Shown piece after piece: positions 49,007 to 59,133 of a stretch of DNA of 64,000 nucleotides; the stretch's first letter is position 1, and each line of letters starts with the position of its first letter. Origin of the DNA: Trinickia sp. Y13 (lineage in GTDB: Bacteria; Pseudomonadota; Gammaproteobacteria; Burkholderiales; Burkholderiaceae); contig NZ_JAKWFK010000021.1 in NCBI RefSeq assembly GCF_029522115.1, positions 1 to 64,000 on the forward strand, given 5' to 3'. The notes below the pieces were generated by a model. It had not been told where the DNA came from. It was given only the letters and a program-made list of their open reading frames with translations, and did not search any database. The translations under genes and the position numbers were made by a program.

Positions 49007-50374
49007 ATGCAAACCAAAACCACGACAGCGGGCGCGACGGCTGTGCCGCAGGCCTTGCGCGCCACGCGCGTGCGCTACCTCGTTCTCGCGATGCTGTTCA
49101 TTGCGACGACGATCAATTACGCCGACCGCGCGAGCATTTCGATCGCCGGCTCGGCGATGCAAAAAGACTTCGGCATCAGCGCCGTGTCGCTCGGCTATAT
49201 CTTCTCGGCGTTCGGCTGGTCGTACGTGATCGCGCAGTTGCCGGGCGGCTGGTTGCTCGACCGGTTCGGCTCGCGCCGCGTCTATGGCGTCAGCATTTTC
49301 CTGTGGTCGCTGTTCACCCTGTTTCAGGGCACCATCGGTTTTCTCGCAGGCGGGGCCGCGATCGCGGCGATGTTTGCGTTGCGCTTTCTCGTGGGTTTCT
49401 CCGAAGCGCCTTCCTTTCCGGCCAACAGCCGCATCGTGGCCGCATGGTTTCCGGCCAATGAGCGCGGCACGGCATCGGCCATCTTCAATTCTGCGCAGTA
49501 TGCGGCCACCGTCATCTTCGCGCCGTTGATGGGCTGGCTCGTGCATTCGTTCGGCTGGCATTCGGTGTTCGTCGTGATGGGCGTGCTCGGGATGGCCATG
49601 GCCCTTGCGTGGCGCTTGTTCATGAAAGACCCGAAGGATCATCCGCGCGTGAATCGCGCCGAGATCGAATACATCGAGGCGGGCGGCGGACTCGTCGATC
49701 TGGATCGCGGCGTGCGCGGTGCGCGCAAGCAAGGCCCCGATCTGCGCCACATCAAGCAGTTGCTGCGCAGCCGCATGCTGATGGGCATTTATCTCGCACA
49801 GTACTGCATCAATGCGCTGACGTATTTCTTCATCTCTTGGTTTCCGGTCTATCTCGTGCAGGCGCGGGGCATGTCGATCCTGAAGGCGGGCTTCGTTGCA
49901 TCGGTCCCCGCCATCGCGGGCTTCTTGGGCGGCGTGCTCGGGGGCATCATTTCCGATGCGTTGCTGCGACGCGGCGCATCGCTCTCGCTCGCACGCAAGC
50001 TGCCGATCGTCCTCGGCATGCTGCTGTCGATGAGCATGGTGATCTGCAATTACGTCGACGCGCAGGCCATCATCGTGGCCGTCATGGCGCTGGCATTCTT
50101 CGGTAAGGGCCTGGGCGCCCTCGGCTGGGCCGTCAACTCGGACACCGCGCCCAAGGAGATCGCGGGCCTGAGCGGCGCCTTGATGAATACGTTCGGCAAC
50201 TTGTCGAGCATCACGACGCCGATCGCCGTCGGCTATATCGTCGGCCACACGGGCTCGTTCAATGGCGCGCTCGTGTTCGTCGGCCTGCACGGCCTCGTCG
50301 CCTGCGTCTGCTATCTGTTCGTGGTTGGGAAGATCGAGCGCGTGAAGCTCGGATCGATCCCTTCGTCGAACTGA
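49007..50374 (+). CDS. gudP: MFS glucarate/aldarate permease (GudP-like, ACS family)
   Basis: This 455-residue protein has about 12 hydrophobic segments in two blocks of six. Features of the anion:cation symporter family are [33 protein letters not shown] and the central [13 protein letters not shown] loop. AAGGAGG precedes the ATG. Position between kdgD and the glucarate dehydratase genes supports D-glucarate or galactarate uptake, probably with protons. Confidence 0.88.
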   Translation: MQTKTTTAGATAVPQALRATRVRYLVLAMLFIATTINYADRASISIAGSAMQKDFGISAVSLGYIFSAFGWSYVIAQLPGGWLLDRFGSRRVYGVSIFLWSLFTLFQGTIGFLAGGAAIAAMFALRFLVGFSEAPSFPANSRIVAAWFPANERGTASAIFNSAQYAATVIFAPLMGWLVHSFGWHSVFVVMGVLGMAMALAWRLFMKDPKDHPRVNRAEIEYIEAGGGLVDLDRGVRGARKQGPDLRHIKQLLRSRMLMGIYLAQYCINALTYFFISWFPVYLVQARGMSILKAGFVASVPAIAGFLGGVLGGIISDALLRRGASLSLARKLPIVLGMLLSMSMVICNYVDAQAIIVAVMALAFFGKGLGALGWAVNSDTAPKEIAGLSGALMNTFGNLSSITTPIAVGYIVGHTGSFNGALVFVGLHGLVACVCYLFVVGKIERVKLGSIPSSN

Positions 50375-50409
50375 TCGAACGCATCGAATCGAAAAGGAGA
50401 AGCACCAAG

Positions 50410-51852
50410 GTGGACGGGCAAACGACCGATTCCCTCACGCAAAGCGGCACGCCGCGCGTGACGAGCATGCGCGTGATCCCCGTGGCGGGCCGCGACAGCA
50501 TGCTGCTCAATCTGTGCGGCGCGCATGCCCCGTTCTTCACGCGCAACCTCGTGTTGTTGACGGACTCGGCTGGGCGCATGGGCGCGGGCGAAGTGCCCGG
50601 GGGCGAGGGCATTCGCGGGGCGCTCGAACGCATCGCCCCGCTCGTGATCGGCAGTGAGCTCGGGCGCATGAACGGCACGCTCAATGCGATACGCCGCGCG
50701 CTGGCCGGCGGCAGCGGCGAGGCGCATCGGGGCACCGTGTACGAGGTCGGTTCGGAAGCGGAGTCGGCCGTGCTGCGTCAGCCGCACGAAATCAACTTGC
50801 GCATGGACAACGTGCTGACCGCCGTCGAAGCGGCGTTGCTCGATTTGCTCGGTCAGTGCCTGGGCGTGCCTGTCGCGCACCTGCTCGGCGGCGGCCAGCA
50901 ACGCGAGCGCGTGCCGATGCTCGCCTATCTGTTCTATGTCGGCGATCGCGCGAAGACGGACCTGCCGTACGTCGACGGTAGCGGCGAGCGCGACGACTGG
51001 CTGCGCTTGCGTCACGAGGCGGCGCTCACGCCCGCCGCGATCGCGCGCCTGGCCGAAGCGGCGACCGAGCGCTACGGGTTCGTCGATTTCAAGTTGAAGG
51101 GCGGCGTAATGGACGGCGCCGAGGAAATGGAAGCGATTGCGGCGCTCAAGGCGCGCTTTCCGCACGCACGCGCGACGCTCGATCCGAACGGCGCATGGTC
51201 GCTCGACGAGGCGATCGCTCTGTGCCGCGGGCAAGGTCACTTGCTCGCCTACGCGGAAGATCCCTGCGGACCCGAGCATGGCTACTCGGGCCGCGAGACG
51301 ATGGCCGAGTTCCGGCGCGCGACCGGCATTCAGACGGCAACGAACATGATCGCCACCGATTGGCGTCAGTTGGGCCATGCGTTCGTGCTCGGCGCGATCG
51401 ACATTCCGCTTGCCGATCCGCATTTCTGGACGATGCAGGGCTCGGTGCGCGTGGCGCAGTTGTGCAGCGAGTTCGGCCTCACGTGGGGCTCGCATTCGAA
51501 CAATCATTTCGATGTGTCGCTCGCCATGTTCACGCACGTCGCTGCCGCGGCGCCCGGGCCGATCACCGCGATCGACACGCACTGGATTTGGCAAGAAGGC
51601 GCCGAGCGCCTCACGCGCGAGCCGTTTGCGATCGAAGCGGGACAAGTGTCGGTGCCGGCCCGGCCGGGACTGGGCATCGAGATCGACCTCGATCGCGTCG
51701 AGCAGGCGCATGCGCTTTATCGCACGCTCGGCAATGGCGCACGCGACGACGCGGCGGCGATGCGCTATCTCGTGCCAGGCTGGACCTACGACCCGAAACG
51801 GCCGAGCTTCGGCAAAGCAGTGCGTGGCGGCGGCGCGAATGCTCGCCGCTGA
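50410..51852 (+). CDS. Glucarate dehydratase paralog (enolase superfamily)
   Basis: This 480-residue member of the enolase superfamily has the full GudD active-site set: the base lysines in DFKLKGGV (about residue 228), the metal ligand [23 protein letters not shown] and the His base in GSHSNNHFD. It should remove water from glucarate or a related aldarate to give 5-keto-4-deoxyglucarate. GTG at 50410 follows AAAGGAGA. It is longer than the next gene (480 versus 451) with an insertion around residues 95-125 and a different C-terminal tail. The canonical enzyme is probably the downstream copy. Confidence 0.87.
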   Translation: MDGQTTDSLTQSGTPRVTSMRVIPVAGRDSMLLNLCGAHAPFFTRNLVLLTDSAGRMGAGEVPGGEGIRGALERIAPLVIGSELGRMNGTLNAIRRALAGGSGEAHRGTVYEVGSEAESAVLRQPHEINLRMDNVLTAVEAALLDLLGQCLGVPVAHLLGGGQQRERVPMLAYLFYVGDRAKTDLPYVDGSGERDDWLRLRHEAALTPAAIARLAEAATERYGFVDFKLKGGVMDGAEEMEAIAALKARFPHARATLDPNGAWSLDEAIALCRGQGHLLAYAEDPCGPEHGYSGRETMAEFRRATGIQTATNMIATDWRQLGHAFVLGAIDIPLADPHFWTMQGSVRVAQLCSEFGLTWGSHSNNHFDVSLAMFTHVAAAAPGPITAIDTHWIWQEGAERLTREPFAIEAGQVSVPARPGLGIEIDLDRVEQAHALYRTLGNGARDDAAAMRYLVPGWTYDPKRPSFGKAVRGGGANARR

Positions 51853-51936
51853 CGGCCGCGTTCGACGGCATTGAATTCGCTTCGATGAAAACCCGCTTCG
51901 AAGCGGCTAGACCTTGAAATCGATGAGCAAGACGCA

Positions 51937-53292
51937 ATGACGAATCCGACGATGCATTCTCCGACGCAGTCGACCCCGGTGGTGACGCGCATGCGCGTGG
52001 TGCCCGTGGCCGGGCGCGACAGCATGCTGCTCAATCTAAGCGGCGCGCATGGCCCCTTCTTTACCCGCAACATCGTCATTCTCGAAGATAGCGACGGGCG
52101 CACGGGCCTGGGTGAGGTGCCCGGCGGCGAGTCGATTCGGCGCACCTTGGAAGAGGCGGGCGCGCTCGTGGTCGGCGCATCGCTCGGCCGCTGGCAGGAC
52201 GTGCTGAACCAGGTGCGCCGGCGCTTTGCCGATCGCGATGCGGGCGGCCGCGGCACACAGACGTTCGACCTGCGCGTGACCGTGCATGCGGTGACGGCCA
52301 TCGAGGCGGCGCTGCTCGATTTGTTGGGGCAACACTTGGAGGTGCCCGTCGCCGCGTTGCTCGGCGAGGGGCAGCAGCGCACGCATGTGCCGATGCTGGG
52401 CTACTTGTTCTACGTCGGCGAGCGCACGCGCACGCCGCTGAACTATCGCAGCGAAACCGATGCGGCCGATCCGTGGTTCCATCTGCGCAATGAGCCGGCG
52501 CTCACGCCCGAGGCGGTCGTGCGGCTGGCCGTGGCCGCGCACGAACGCTACGGGTTCCAAGACTTCAAGCTCAAAGGCGGCGTGCTGCCCGGCGAAGAGG
52601 AAATCGCGGCGGTGACCGCACTTGCCGAGCGATTCCCCGACGCGCGCATCACGCTCGATCCGAACGGCGCGTGGTCGCTCGCGGAGGCGGTTCGCCTGTG
52701 CCGCGGCAAGGACGAGGTGCTAGCCTACGCCGAGGACCCGTGCGGCGCGGAGAACGGCTATTCGGGGCGCGAGGTCATGGCCGAATTCCGGCGCGCGACG
52801 GGCTTGCGCACGGCGACGAACATGATCGCGACCGATTGGCGTCAACTCGGCCATGCCGTGACGCTCGGCGCGGTCGACATTCCGCTCGCCGATCCGCACT
52901 TCTGGACGATGCGCGGTTCGGTGCGCGTCGCGCAGCTTTGCGCCGAGTGGGGCCTGACCTGGGGCTCGCATTCTAACAATCACTTCGATATTTCGCTCGC
53001 GATGTTCACGCATGTCGCGGCGGCAGCGCCGGGCGAGATCACGGCGATCGACACGCATTGGATTTGGCAGGACGGCCAGCGCATCACGCGCGAGCCTTTC
53101 ACGATCGAGCAAGGACGCGTTGCCGTGCCCGCGCGCGGGGGGCTGGGGATCGAGCTCGACGAAGAGGCGCTTGCCGGTGCGCATGCGCTTTATCTCGAAC
53201 ATGGCCTCGGCAGCCGCGACGACGCGGCCGCGATGCAGTATTTGATTCCCGGCTGGACGTTCGACAACAAGCGTCCGTGCCTGGTGCGCTGA
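51937..53292 (+). CDS. gudD: Glucarate dehydratase
   Basis: This 451-residue enzyme dehydrates D-glucarate to 5-keto-4-deoxyglucarate. It contains the same catalytic set as its upstream paralog ([40 protein letters not shown]) and ends [17 protein letters not shown], which from memory matches the C-terminus of E. coli GudD nearly exactly. Its length equals the E. coli enzyme (446). It starts 84 bases after the paralog and 29 bases ahead of garD. Confidence 0.92.
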   Translation: MTNPTMHSPTQSTPVVTRMRVVPVAGRDSMLLNLSGAHGPFFTRNIVILEDSDGRTGLGEVPGGESIRRTLEEAGALVVGASLGRWQDVLNQVRRRFADRDAGGRGTQTFDLRVTVHAVTAIEAALLDLLGQHLEVPVAALLGEGQQRTHVPMLGYLFYVGERTRTPLNYRSETDAADPWFHLRNEPALTPEAVVRLAVAAHERYGFQDFKLKGGVLPGEEEIAAVTALAERFPDARITLDPNGAWSLAEAVRLCRGKDEVLAYAEDPCGAENGYSGREVMAEFRRATGLRTATNMIATDWRQLGHAVTLGAVDIPLADPHFWTMRGSVRVAQLCAEWGLTWGSHSNNHFDISLAMFTHVAAAAPGEITAIDTHWIWQDGQRITREPFTIEQGRVAVPARGGLGIELDEEALAGAHALYLEHGLGSRDDAAAMQYLIPGWTFDNKRPCLVR

Positions 53293-53321
53293 CAGCACGT
53301 TAAACGATGAGGTCTTTTGCA

Positions 53322-54917
53322 ATGTCTGCTTCAACTTCCGCGCCCGAACCGGCCGCCGAACGCGCGCTCACGATTCGCTTGGACGAGCGCGACAACGTCG
53401 CGATCGTCGTGAATGCGCGCGGTCTTGCGGCGGGGGCGGTGCTCGACGATGGCACCGTGCTCGCGCAGGCCGTGCCGCAAGGCCATAAAGTTTCGCTGGC
53501 CGACTTGGCGCAAGGCGATGCGATCGTGCGCTACGGCGAGATCATCGGTTACGCGACCAAGACGCTCGCACGCGGCAGCTGGGTCGACGAAAACGCGGTG
53601 CAATTGCCGCAGCCGCCGGCGCTCGACGCCTTGCCGCTCGCCACGCGCAAAGCGCCGGAGCTGCCCAAGCTCGAAGGCTATACGTTCGAAGGCTACCGCA
53701 ACGCCGACGGCACCGTCGGCACGAAGAACGTGCTCGGCATCATGACGAGCGTGCAGTGCGTGGCGGGCGTGACCGAGTACGTGGTCGGGCGCATCAAGCG
53801 CGAGTTGCTTCCGCGCTATCCGAACGTCGACGACGTGGTGGCGCTCACGCATACCTACGGCTGCGGCGTCGCGATCAACGCGCCGGCAGCGATCGTGCCG
53901 ATCCGCACGCTGCAGAACCTCGCCGTCAACCCGAACTTCGGCGGCGAGGTGATGGTGATCGGCTTGGGCTGCGAAAAGCTCGTGCCCGAGCGGCTCGTGC
54001 CCGCCAAGCTCGCGCCGGGCGGACGCATTCCGATCGAAGTGGCGGGTAAGCCGCAATCGCCCGTGCTGTCGCTGCAGGACGAGGCGTACGAGGGCTTCGG
54101 CGAGATGGTCGATGCGATTCTCGAGATGGCCGACGAGCGGCTCGCGCGCTTGAACGAGCGTCGCCGCGAGACGTGCCCCGCATCGGATCTCGTGATCGGC
54201 GTGCAGTGCGGCGGCAGCGATGCGTTTTCCGGCGTGACGGCCAACCCCGCCGTCGGCTTCGCGGCCGATCTGATCGTGCGCGCGGGCGGCACGGTGATGT
54301 TCTCGGAAGTGACCGAAGTGCGCGACGCCATCCATCTGCTGACGCCTCGCGCAGTGGACGAAGAGGTGGGCCGTGCGCTCTTGCGCGAGATGGCCTGGTA
54401 CGACGATTACTTGAGCGGCGGCCGCGCCGATCGCAGCGCGAACCCGTCGCCGGGCAACAAGCGCGGCGGGCTCTCGAACGTGGTCGAGAAAGCGCTCGGC
54501 TCGATCGTCAAATCGGGCACGAGCCCGATCGTGGACGTCCTCGGCCCCGGCGAAAGAATGCGGCGCAAAGGCCTCATCTTTGCGGCGACGCCCGCTAGCG
54601 ACTTCGTCTGCGGCACGCTGCAACTGGCTTCCGGCATCAACTTGCAGGTCTTCACGACGGGCCGCGGCACGCCTTACGGCTTGGCGATGGCGCCCGTGAT
54701 CAAGGTGTCGACGCGCAAGTCGCTGTCCGAGCGTTGGTACGACCTCATCGACCTCGACGCGGGCCGCATCGCGACGGGCGAGGCGAGCATTGCCGATGTC
54801 GGCTGGGAGCTCTTCCATATGATTCTGGAAGTGGCGAGCGGCCGCCGCCAGGTGTGTGCCGACAAGCTCGGCCTGCACAACGATCTCGTGCTGTTCAACC
54901 CCGCGCCGGTGACCTGA
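53322..54917 (+). CDS. garD: Galactarate dehydratase
   Basis: This 531-residue iron-dependent enzyme of the UxaA family dehydrates galactarate to 5-keto-4-deoxyglucarate. An N-terminal SAF-like domain (to about residue 100) precedes the core with [22 protein letters not shown] and [17 protein letters not shown], whose Cys and His residues are candidate metal ligands. The ATG at 53322 has TGAGG eight bases ahead; an ATG at 53307 would add five residues. Udh starts two bases after the stop. Confidence 0.93.
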   Translation: MSASTSAPEPAAERALTIRLDERDNVAIVVNARGLAAGAVLDDGTVLAQAVPQGHKVSLADLAQGDAIVRYGEIIGYATKTLARGSWVDENAVQLPQPPALDALPLATRKAPELPKLEGYTFEGYRNADGTVGTKNVLGIMTSVQCVAGVTEYVVGRIKRELLPRYPNVDDVVALTHTYGCGVAINAPAAIVPIRTLQNLAVNPNFGGEVMVIGLGCEKLVPERLVPAKLAPGGRIPIEVAGKPQSPVLSLQDEAYEGFGEMVDAILEMADERLARLNERRRETCPASDLVIGVQCGGSDAFSGVTANPAVGFAADLIVRAGGTVMFSEVTEVRDAIHLLTPRAVDEEVGRALLREMAWYDDYLSGGRADRSANPSPGNKRGGLSNVVEKALGSIVKSGTSPIVDVLGPGERMRRKGLIFAATPASDFVCGTLQLASGINLQVFTTGRGTPYGLAMAPVIKVSTRKSLSERWYDLIDLDAGRIATGEASIADVGWELFHMILEVASGRRQVCADKLGLHNDLVLFNPAPVT

Positions 54918-54918
54918 C

Positions 54919-55764
54919 ATGACGCAAGCGTCTCACATCGCCGATCCCTTGGACGGCATTCGCACGCACTGCGGCCGCATCTTGTTGACGGGCGCGGCGG
55001 GCGGGCTTGGCCGCGTATTGCGCGAGCGGTTGCGGCGTTATGCCGACGTGCTGCGCATCTCCGATATCGCACCGCTCGGCGAGCCGCGCGAGGGCGAGGA
55101 AGCGCTCGTCTGCGATCTAGCCGATGCCGCTGCCGTCGATGCGCTCGTGGCAGGCGTGGACGCGATCGTGCATCTGGGCGGCGTGTCGGTCGAGCGCCCA
55201 TTCGAAGAAGTGCTGCCGGCCAATATCCAAGGCGCTTACAACTTGTACGAAGCTGCGCGCCGCCATGGCGTACGTCGCGTCGTATTCGCAAGCTCGAACC
55301 ATGTGACCGGTTTTTATCGGCAAGGGGAAGTGATCGATGCGACGGCCGCACCGCGACCCGATAGCTACTACGGCTTGAGCAAGGCGTTCGGCGAGCAGCT
55401 CGCGCGTTTCTACTTCGACCGTTACGGCATCGAAAGCGTGTGCGTGCGGATCGGCTCCTCGTTCCCCGAGCCGAAGGATCGCCGCATGCTGTGCACCTGG
55501 CTCGGCTACGACGATCTCGAACAGCTCGTGCGGCGCGCCATGTTCGTGCCGAACGTGGCATGCACGATCGTCTATGGCGTATCGGCCAATCGCGATGGCT
55601 GGTGGGACAACGCACAAGCCGCACTGCTCGGTTACGTGCCGACCCAGTCGAGCGAGCCGTGGCGCGAGCGCATCGAACGCGAGCAGCCGCCGCTTCCCGA
55701 CGACGACCCCGTTCGCCTGTTCCAGGGAGGCTCGTTCGTGACGGCCGGGCCGTTCGGAGACTGA
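54919..55764 (+). CDS. udh: Uronate dehydrogenase
   Basis: This 281-residue short-chain dehydrogenase oxidises D-galacturonate or D-glucuronate with NAD+ to the aldaro-lactone. The nucleotide-binding motif GAAGGLGRVL is near residue 25; the catalytic region is FASSNHVTGFY followed by YYGLSKAFGEQ, with Tyr and Lys as in known Udh. The adjacent genes for lactone opening and aldarate dehydration fit this role. It is five bases ahead of the lactonase gene. Confidence 0.93.
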   Translation: MTQASHIADPLDGIRTHCGRILLTGAAGGLGRVLRERLRRYADVLRISDIAPLGEPREGEEALVCDLADAAAVDALVAGVDAIVHLGGVSVERPFEEVLPANIQGAYNLYEAARRHGVRRVVFASSNHVTGFYRQGEVIDATAAPRPDSYYGLSKAFGEQLARFYFDRYGIESVCVRIGSSFPEPKDRRMLCTWLGYDDLEQLVRRAMFVPNVACTIVYGVSANRDGWWDNAQAALLGYVPTQSSEPWRERIEREQPPLPDDDPVRLFQGGSFVTAGPFGD

Positions 55765-55769
55765 CCGCC

Positions 55770-56696
55770 ATGGCAGCGACGACATCGATCGAACGAATCG
55801 GCGAGATGCACTGCAGTGTCGGCGAGAGCCCGATCTGGCATCGGGCCGAGCGCGCGCTCTATTGGACCGACATCGTCGGGCGCAGGCTATGGCGCTGGGA
55901 CGCTTGCACGGGCCATACGCACGCGTGGGCGCTGCCCGAGATGGCGGGCTCGTTCGCGTTGGTCGAGCAAGGCGGGATCGCGCTGGCGATGGAGACCGGC
56001 GTCTATCTGATGGCACAGCCCACGCCCGACGAGCCGATGACGAGCGGCGGCTGTTTGGCGATGGTCGTGCACGCGGCGGACGACATGCGCTTCAACGACG
56101 GGCGCTGCGACCGGCAAGGACGCTTCATCGGCGGGACGATGGTGCGCGATATGGCGCTCGCCAGCTCGGCGGGGCGTCTGTATCGGCTCGACGCGGGGCG
56201 GCGCAAGCTGCATGTGCTTTGCGACGACCTGATCGTGCCGAACGGCCTGGCGTTCAGCCCCGACGGCCGCACGATGTATTTGTCCGACTCGCATCCGAGC
56301 CGGCGCGTGATCTGGTCGTTCGATTACGACGTCGACGACGGCGTGCCGCACGGCCGGCGCGTATTCGTCGAGATGCCCGCGTCGTCGCACCTGGGCCGCC
56401 CCGACGGCGCGGCGGTCGACGCGCAAGGATGCTATTGGATCTGCGGCAACGACGCGGGCCTCGTGCATCGCTTCACGCCGTCGGGCAAGCTCGATCGCAG
56501 CATTGCGGTGCCGGTCGCCAAGCCGGCGATGTGCGCGTTCGGCGGCGCGCAGATGGACACGCTGTTCGTCACGTCGATCCGCGTCGAAGGCGACGCGCTG
56601 TCGGGCGCGACGTTCGCCCTCGATGCCGGCGTCGAAGGATTGCCCGAGCCCATGCTGCGGCTTCCGAGCGATGCGACGCGGGCGGGCGGGGCATAG
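55770..56696 (+). CDS. SMP-30/gluconolactonase-family aldarolactone hydrolase
   Basis: This 308-residue six-bladed propeller protein should hydrolyse the galactaro- or glucaro-lactone made by Udh. Metal-binding residues of the family are in GESPIWHRAERALYWTDI, DMRFNDGRCDRQGRFIGG, PNGLAFSPDGRTMYLSDS and LGRPDGAAVDAQG (Glu, Asn and Asp). ATG at 55770 follows the udh stop by five bases, so the two are cotranslated. It has no signal peptide, so it acts in the cytoplasm. Confidence 0.91.
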   Translation: MAATTSIERIGEMHCSVGESPIWHRAERALYWTDIVGRRLWRWDACTGHTHAWALPEMAGSFALVEQGGIALAMETGVYLMAQPTPDEPMTSGGCLAMVVHAADDMRFNDGRCDRQGRFIGGTMVRDMALASSAGRLYRLDAGRRKLHVLCDDLIVPNGLAFSPDGRTMYLSDSHPSRRVIWSFDYDVDDGVPHGRRVFVEMPASSHLGRPDGAAVDAQGCYWICGNDAGLVHRFTPSGKLDRSIAVPVAKPAMCAFGGAQMDTLFVTSIRVEGDALSGATFALDAGVEGLPEPMLRLPSDATRAGGA

Positions 56697-56719
56697 CGGG
56701 CGGGCAAGGAGGGAAGCAA

Positions 56720-56763
56720 CGCGATGCAAGCAGGCAGAGGCAAGCAAGCAGGCAGGCAGCAAC
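56720..56763 (+). repeat. GCAA/GCAG tetranucleotide tract before the binding-protein gene
   Basis: The sequence from 56724 is made of interspersed gcaa and gcag tetramers (gcaagcaggcag, then gcaagcaagcaggcaggcag). It lies 45-85 bases before the binding-protein start, upstream of its ribosome site. Confidence 0.7.
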
Positions 56764-56807
56764 ACGAATCTACGAAACGGGACATCCCGATAACCTTTGG
56801 AGGAGAC

Positions 56808-57980
56808 ATGGCAGGTTCAACTATCGCGCGTCGTATCGGCTGCATCGCTGCGGCGCTCAGTTTGTCGGTGGCGGCGACGGCGAGCTTCGCCGCGCCGGTA
56901 TCGCTGAACATCGTCGACGTGGCGGGCAATCTAGCGCTGACGAAAGCCGGCTTCGAGGCGTTCAAGGCGAAGTATCCGGATCTGGTCGGCAACATCACGT
57001 ACACGAACGCACCGGCGCCGCAGTTGCCGGGCAAGATCAAGGCGATGCAGGCGGCGGGCCGCTCTGATATCGATCTCGTGCTGACGGGCACCGATGCGCT
57101 GGCAGCGGGCATCGAGCAGAAGCTCTGGGTGAAGCTCTTGCCCGATCAAGCCGCGCACTTCCCCGGCGTGCTCGACAGTTACGCACCGGGTCCGCGCAAG
57201 ATGCAGGATCTCGCGCAAGGCTATGGTCTCGAAGTGGTCTACTCGCCGGCCGGCCCGCTGCTCGAATACAACCCGGATCACGTGAAGCCGAACGAAGTGC
57301 CGAAGACGCCCGACCAGTTGCTCTCGTGGTGCAAGGCGCATCCGGGCAAGCTGATCTATGCGCGCCCTGCGAATTCGGGGCCGGGCCGTGCCTGGCTGAT
57401 GGGGTTGCCGTATCTGCTCGGCGACAAGGATCCTCAGGACCCGGACAAGGGCTGGGACAAGACGTGGGCGTTCCTCAAGCAACTGAACGAGTGCGTTCCC
57501 TATTACCCGGGCGGAACCTCCGCGGTGATGAAGGAAATCGGCGAAGGTTCGCGCGACATGACGGTCACGATGACGGGCTGGGACATCAACCCGCGCGCAC
57601 TTGGTATCGTGCCGGCGAACTTCCGCGTAGCCGCGTTCGACAACATGACGTGGGTGAACGATGCCCAGTTCATGGTCATTCCGAAGGGCGTGTCCAAGGA
57701 GAAGCTCGAGGTGCTCTACAAGCTGCTCGACTTCATGATGCAGCCGGCCCAGCAGGCGATGACCTACGACGACGGCTACTTTTATCCGGGGCCGGCGATC
57801 AAGGGCGTGCAGGTCAAGGACGCGCCGGAGAAGAGCCGCGTCGTCATCGAGAAGTATGGCCGTCCCGAGTACGGCGCTTGGATCGCGAAGTATCCGAATG
57901 CCCTGCCCTTGCCGGCCGACAAGATGGTCGCCGCGTTCCAGAAATGGGATCGTGAAGTAGGCGCGCAGAAGACGAAGTAA
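56808..57980 (+). CDS. ABC transporter solute-binding protein, family 1
   Basis: This 390-residue periplasmic protein is the ligand receptor of the importer encoded by the next three genes. A signal peptide covers residues 1 to about 28 (GCIAAALSLSVAATASFAAP). The mature chain starts SLNIVDVAGNLALTKAGFEAF, of the spermidine/iron/phosphonate-type family 1 binding proteins. TTTGGAGGAGAC precedes the ATG at 56808; the frame opens earlier but only across the tetramer tract. The ligand is unknown; the locus suggests a uronate or aldarate-related compound. Confidence 0.88.
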   Translation: MAGSTIARRIGCIAAALSLSVAATASFAAPVSLNIVDVAGNLALTKAGFEAFKAKYPDLVGNITYTNAPAPQLPGKIKAMQAAGRSDIDLVLTGTDALAAGIEQKLWVKLLPDQAAHFPGVLDSYAPGPRKMQDLAQGYGLEVVYSPAGPLLEYNPDHVKPNEVPKTPDQLLSWCKAHPGKLIYARPANSGPGRAWLMGLPYLLGDKDPQDPDKGWDKTWAFLKQLNECVPYYPGGTSAVMKEIGEGSRDMTVTMTGWDINPRALGIVPANFRVAAFDNMTWVNDAQFMVIPKGVSKEKLEVLYKLLDFMMQPAQQAMTYDDGYFYPGPAIKGVQVKDAPEKSRVVIEKYGRPEYGAWIAKYPNALPLPADKMVAAFQKWDREVGAQKTK

Positions 57981-57995
57981 GCAACGAAAGCGAAA

Positions 57996-58022
57996 TGCAC
58001 GTGGCCGGGCGAACCGGTCACG
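57996..58022 (+). other. Stem-loop between binding-protein and ATPase genes
   Basis: CACGTGGCCGG (57996-58006) pairs with CCGGTCACGTG (58012-58022), one G-T wobble, around a five-base loop. No T-run follows. Hairpins here are commonly found in importer operons, where they protect the upstream binding-protein mRNA. Confidence 0.6.
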
Positions 58023-58050
58023 TGTCGAGAGGTCCGTTAGGAAATTCATC

Positions 58051-59133
58051 ATGAAGCATACATTCGATCGGTTGCGCCTCAGTTCGGTCCACCGCAGCTT
58101 TGCGAACGCGGAGGGTGCGCACGTCGCGGCGCTCAAGGGCCTCGACCTCGACATCGAGCGCGGCGAGTTCATTGCATTGCTGGGTCCGTCCGGATGCGGC
58201 AAGTCCACGGCGTTGAACTGCATCGCCGGCTTGCAGCCGCTGACGGGCGGCGAGATTTGGCTCGACGACAAGCGCATCGACGTATTGCCGCCCGAGAGGC
58301 GCGGCTTTGGGATGGTCTTCCAGAATTACGCGCTGTTTCCGCACATGTCGGTGCTCGAGAATGTCGGCTTCGGCCTGAAAATGCGCGGCACGCCCAAGAG
58401 CGAGATCGAGAAGCGCGCCCGCGCGGCGCTGCAGCTCGTCCAGCTCGTGGGGCACGAAAGCAAATTGCCGGGACAACTGTCGGGCGGTCAGCAGCAGCGT
58501 GTGGCGATTGCGCGCGCGATCGTCATCGAGCCGCCCGTCGTGCTGATGGACGAGCCGCTGTCGAATCTGGACACCAAGCTGCGGATCGAGATGCGCGCCG
58601 AGATCCGGCGCATTCACGGAGGGCTCGACCGCGCGACGATTTACGTGACGCACGATCAGGACGAAGCGCTATCGATGGCCGACCGCATCGTCGTGATGAA
58701 GGAAGGCGTGGTGCAGCAAGTCGCCTCGCCCAAGGAAGTCTATTGCCGCCCGAAGAACTTGCATGTCGCCCGCTTCATGGGCTACCGCAACGTGCTGCCG
58801 TGCGAGCTCGAGCGTGCGGCCGGTGAAGCCGTGGAAGTCTCGGCTAGCGGCGTGCACTTCGTCGGCACGCCGATGGAAGCGCTCGAAAGCAAGCATGCGG
58901 TGATCGCGATTCGTCCCGACGATCTCGTGCGGGCGGAGCCAGGCACGCACAATACCTTCGAAGTGCACGTCGATGTCGTCGAATACGGCGGCCGCGATTC
59001 GCTGCTCTTGGTCACCGCGCCGTTCGGCAAGCTGTGGGCGCGTGTGGAAGGCGAGTTTGCCCAGGGCGAGCGCGTGACGCTCGCGATCTCGACCGAGCGT
59101 GCGCTCGTCTATCGCCAAGAGGTCGCATCATGA
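58051..59133 (+). CDS. ABC transporter ATPase (PotA/UgpC-like)
   Basis: This 360-residue ATPase energises the importer. It has Walker A GPSGCGKST at about residue 49, Q-loop FQNYALFPHMSV, signature LSGGQQQRVAIARAI and Walker B VVLMDEPLSNLD, followed by a C-terminal TOBE-like domain (about residues 240-360). The stop overlaps the next gene's start by ATGA. Confidence 0.93.
   Translation: MKHTFDRLRLSSVHRSFANAEGAHVAALKGLDLDIERGEFIALLGPSGCGKSTALNCIAGLQPLTGGEIWLDDKRIDVLPPERRGFGMVFQNYALFPHMSVLENVGFGLKMRGTPKSEIEKRARAALQLVQLVGHESKLPGQLSGGQQQRVAIARAIVIEPPVVLMDEPLSNLDTKLRIEMRAEIRRIHGGLDRATIYVTHDQDEALSMADRIVVMKEGVVQQVASPKEVYCRPKNLHVARFMGYRNVLPCELERAAGEAVEVSASGVHFVGTPMEALESKHAVIAIRPDDLVRAEPGTHNTFEVHVDVVEYGGRDSLLLVTAPFGKLWARVEGEFAQGERVTLAISTERALVYRQEVAS

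Noticed and set aside
51937-53292. The second gudD as a decayed duplicate
   Set aside because: Every active-site motif is intact and its C-terminus is the more canonical of the two, so it is likely functional.
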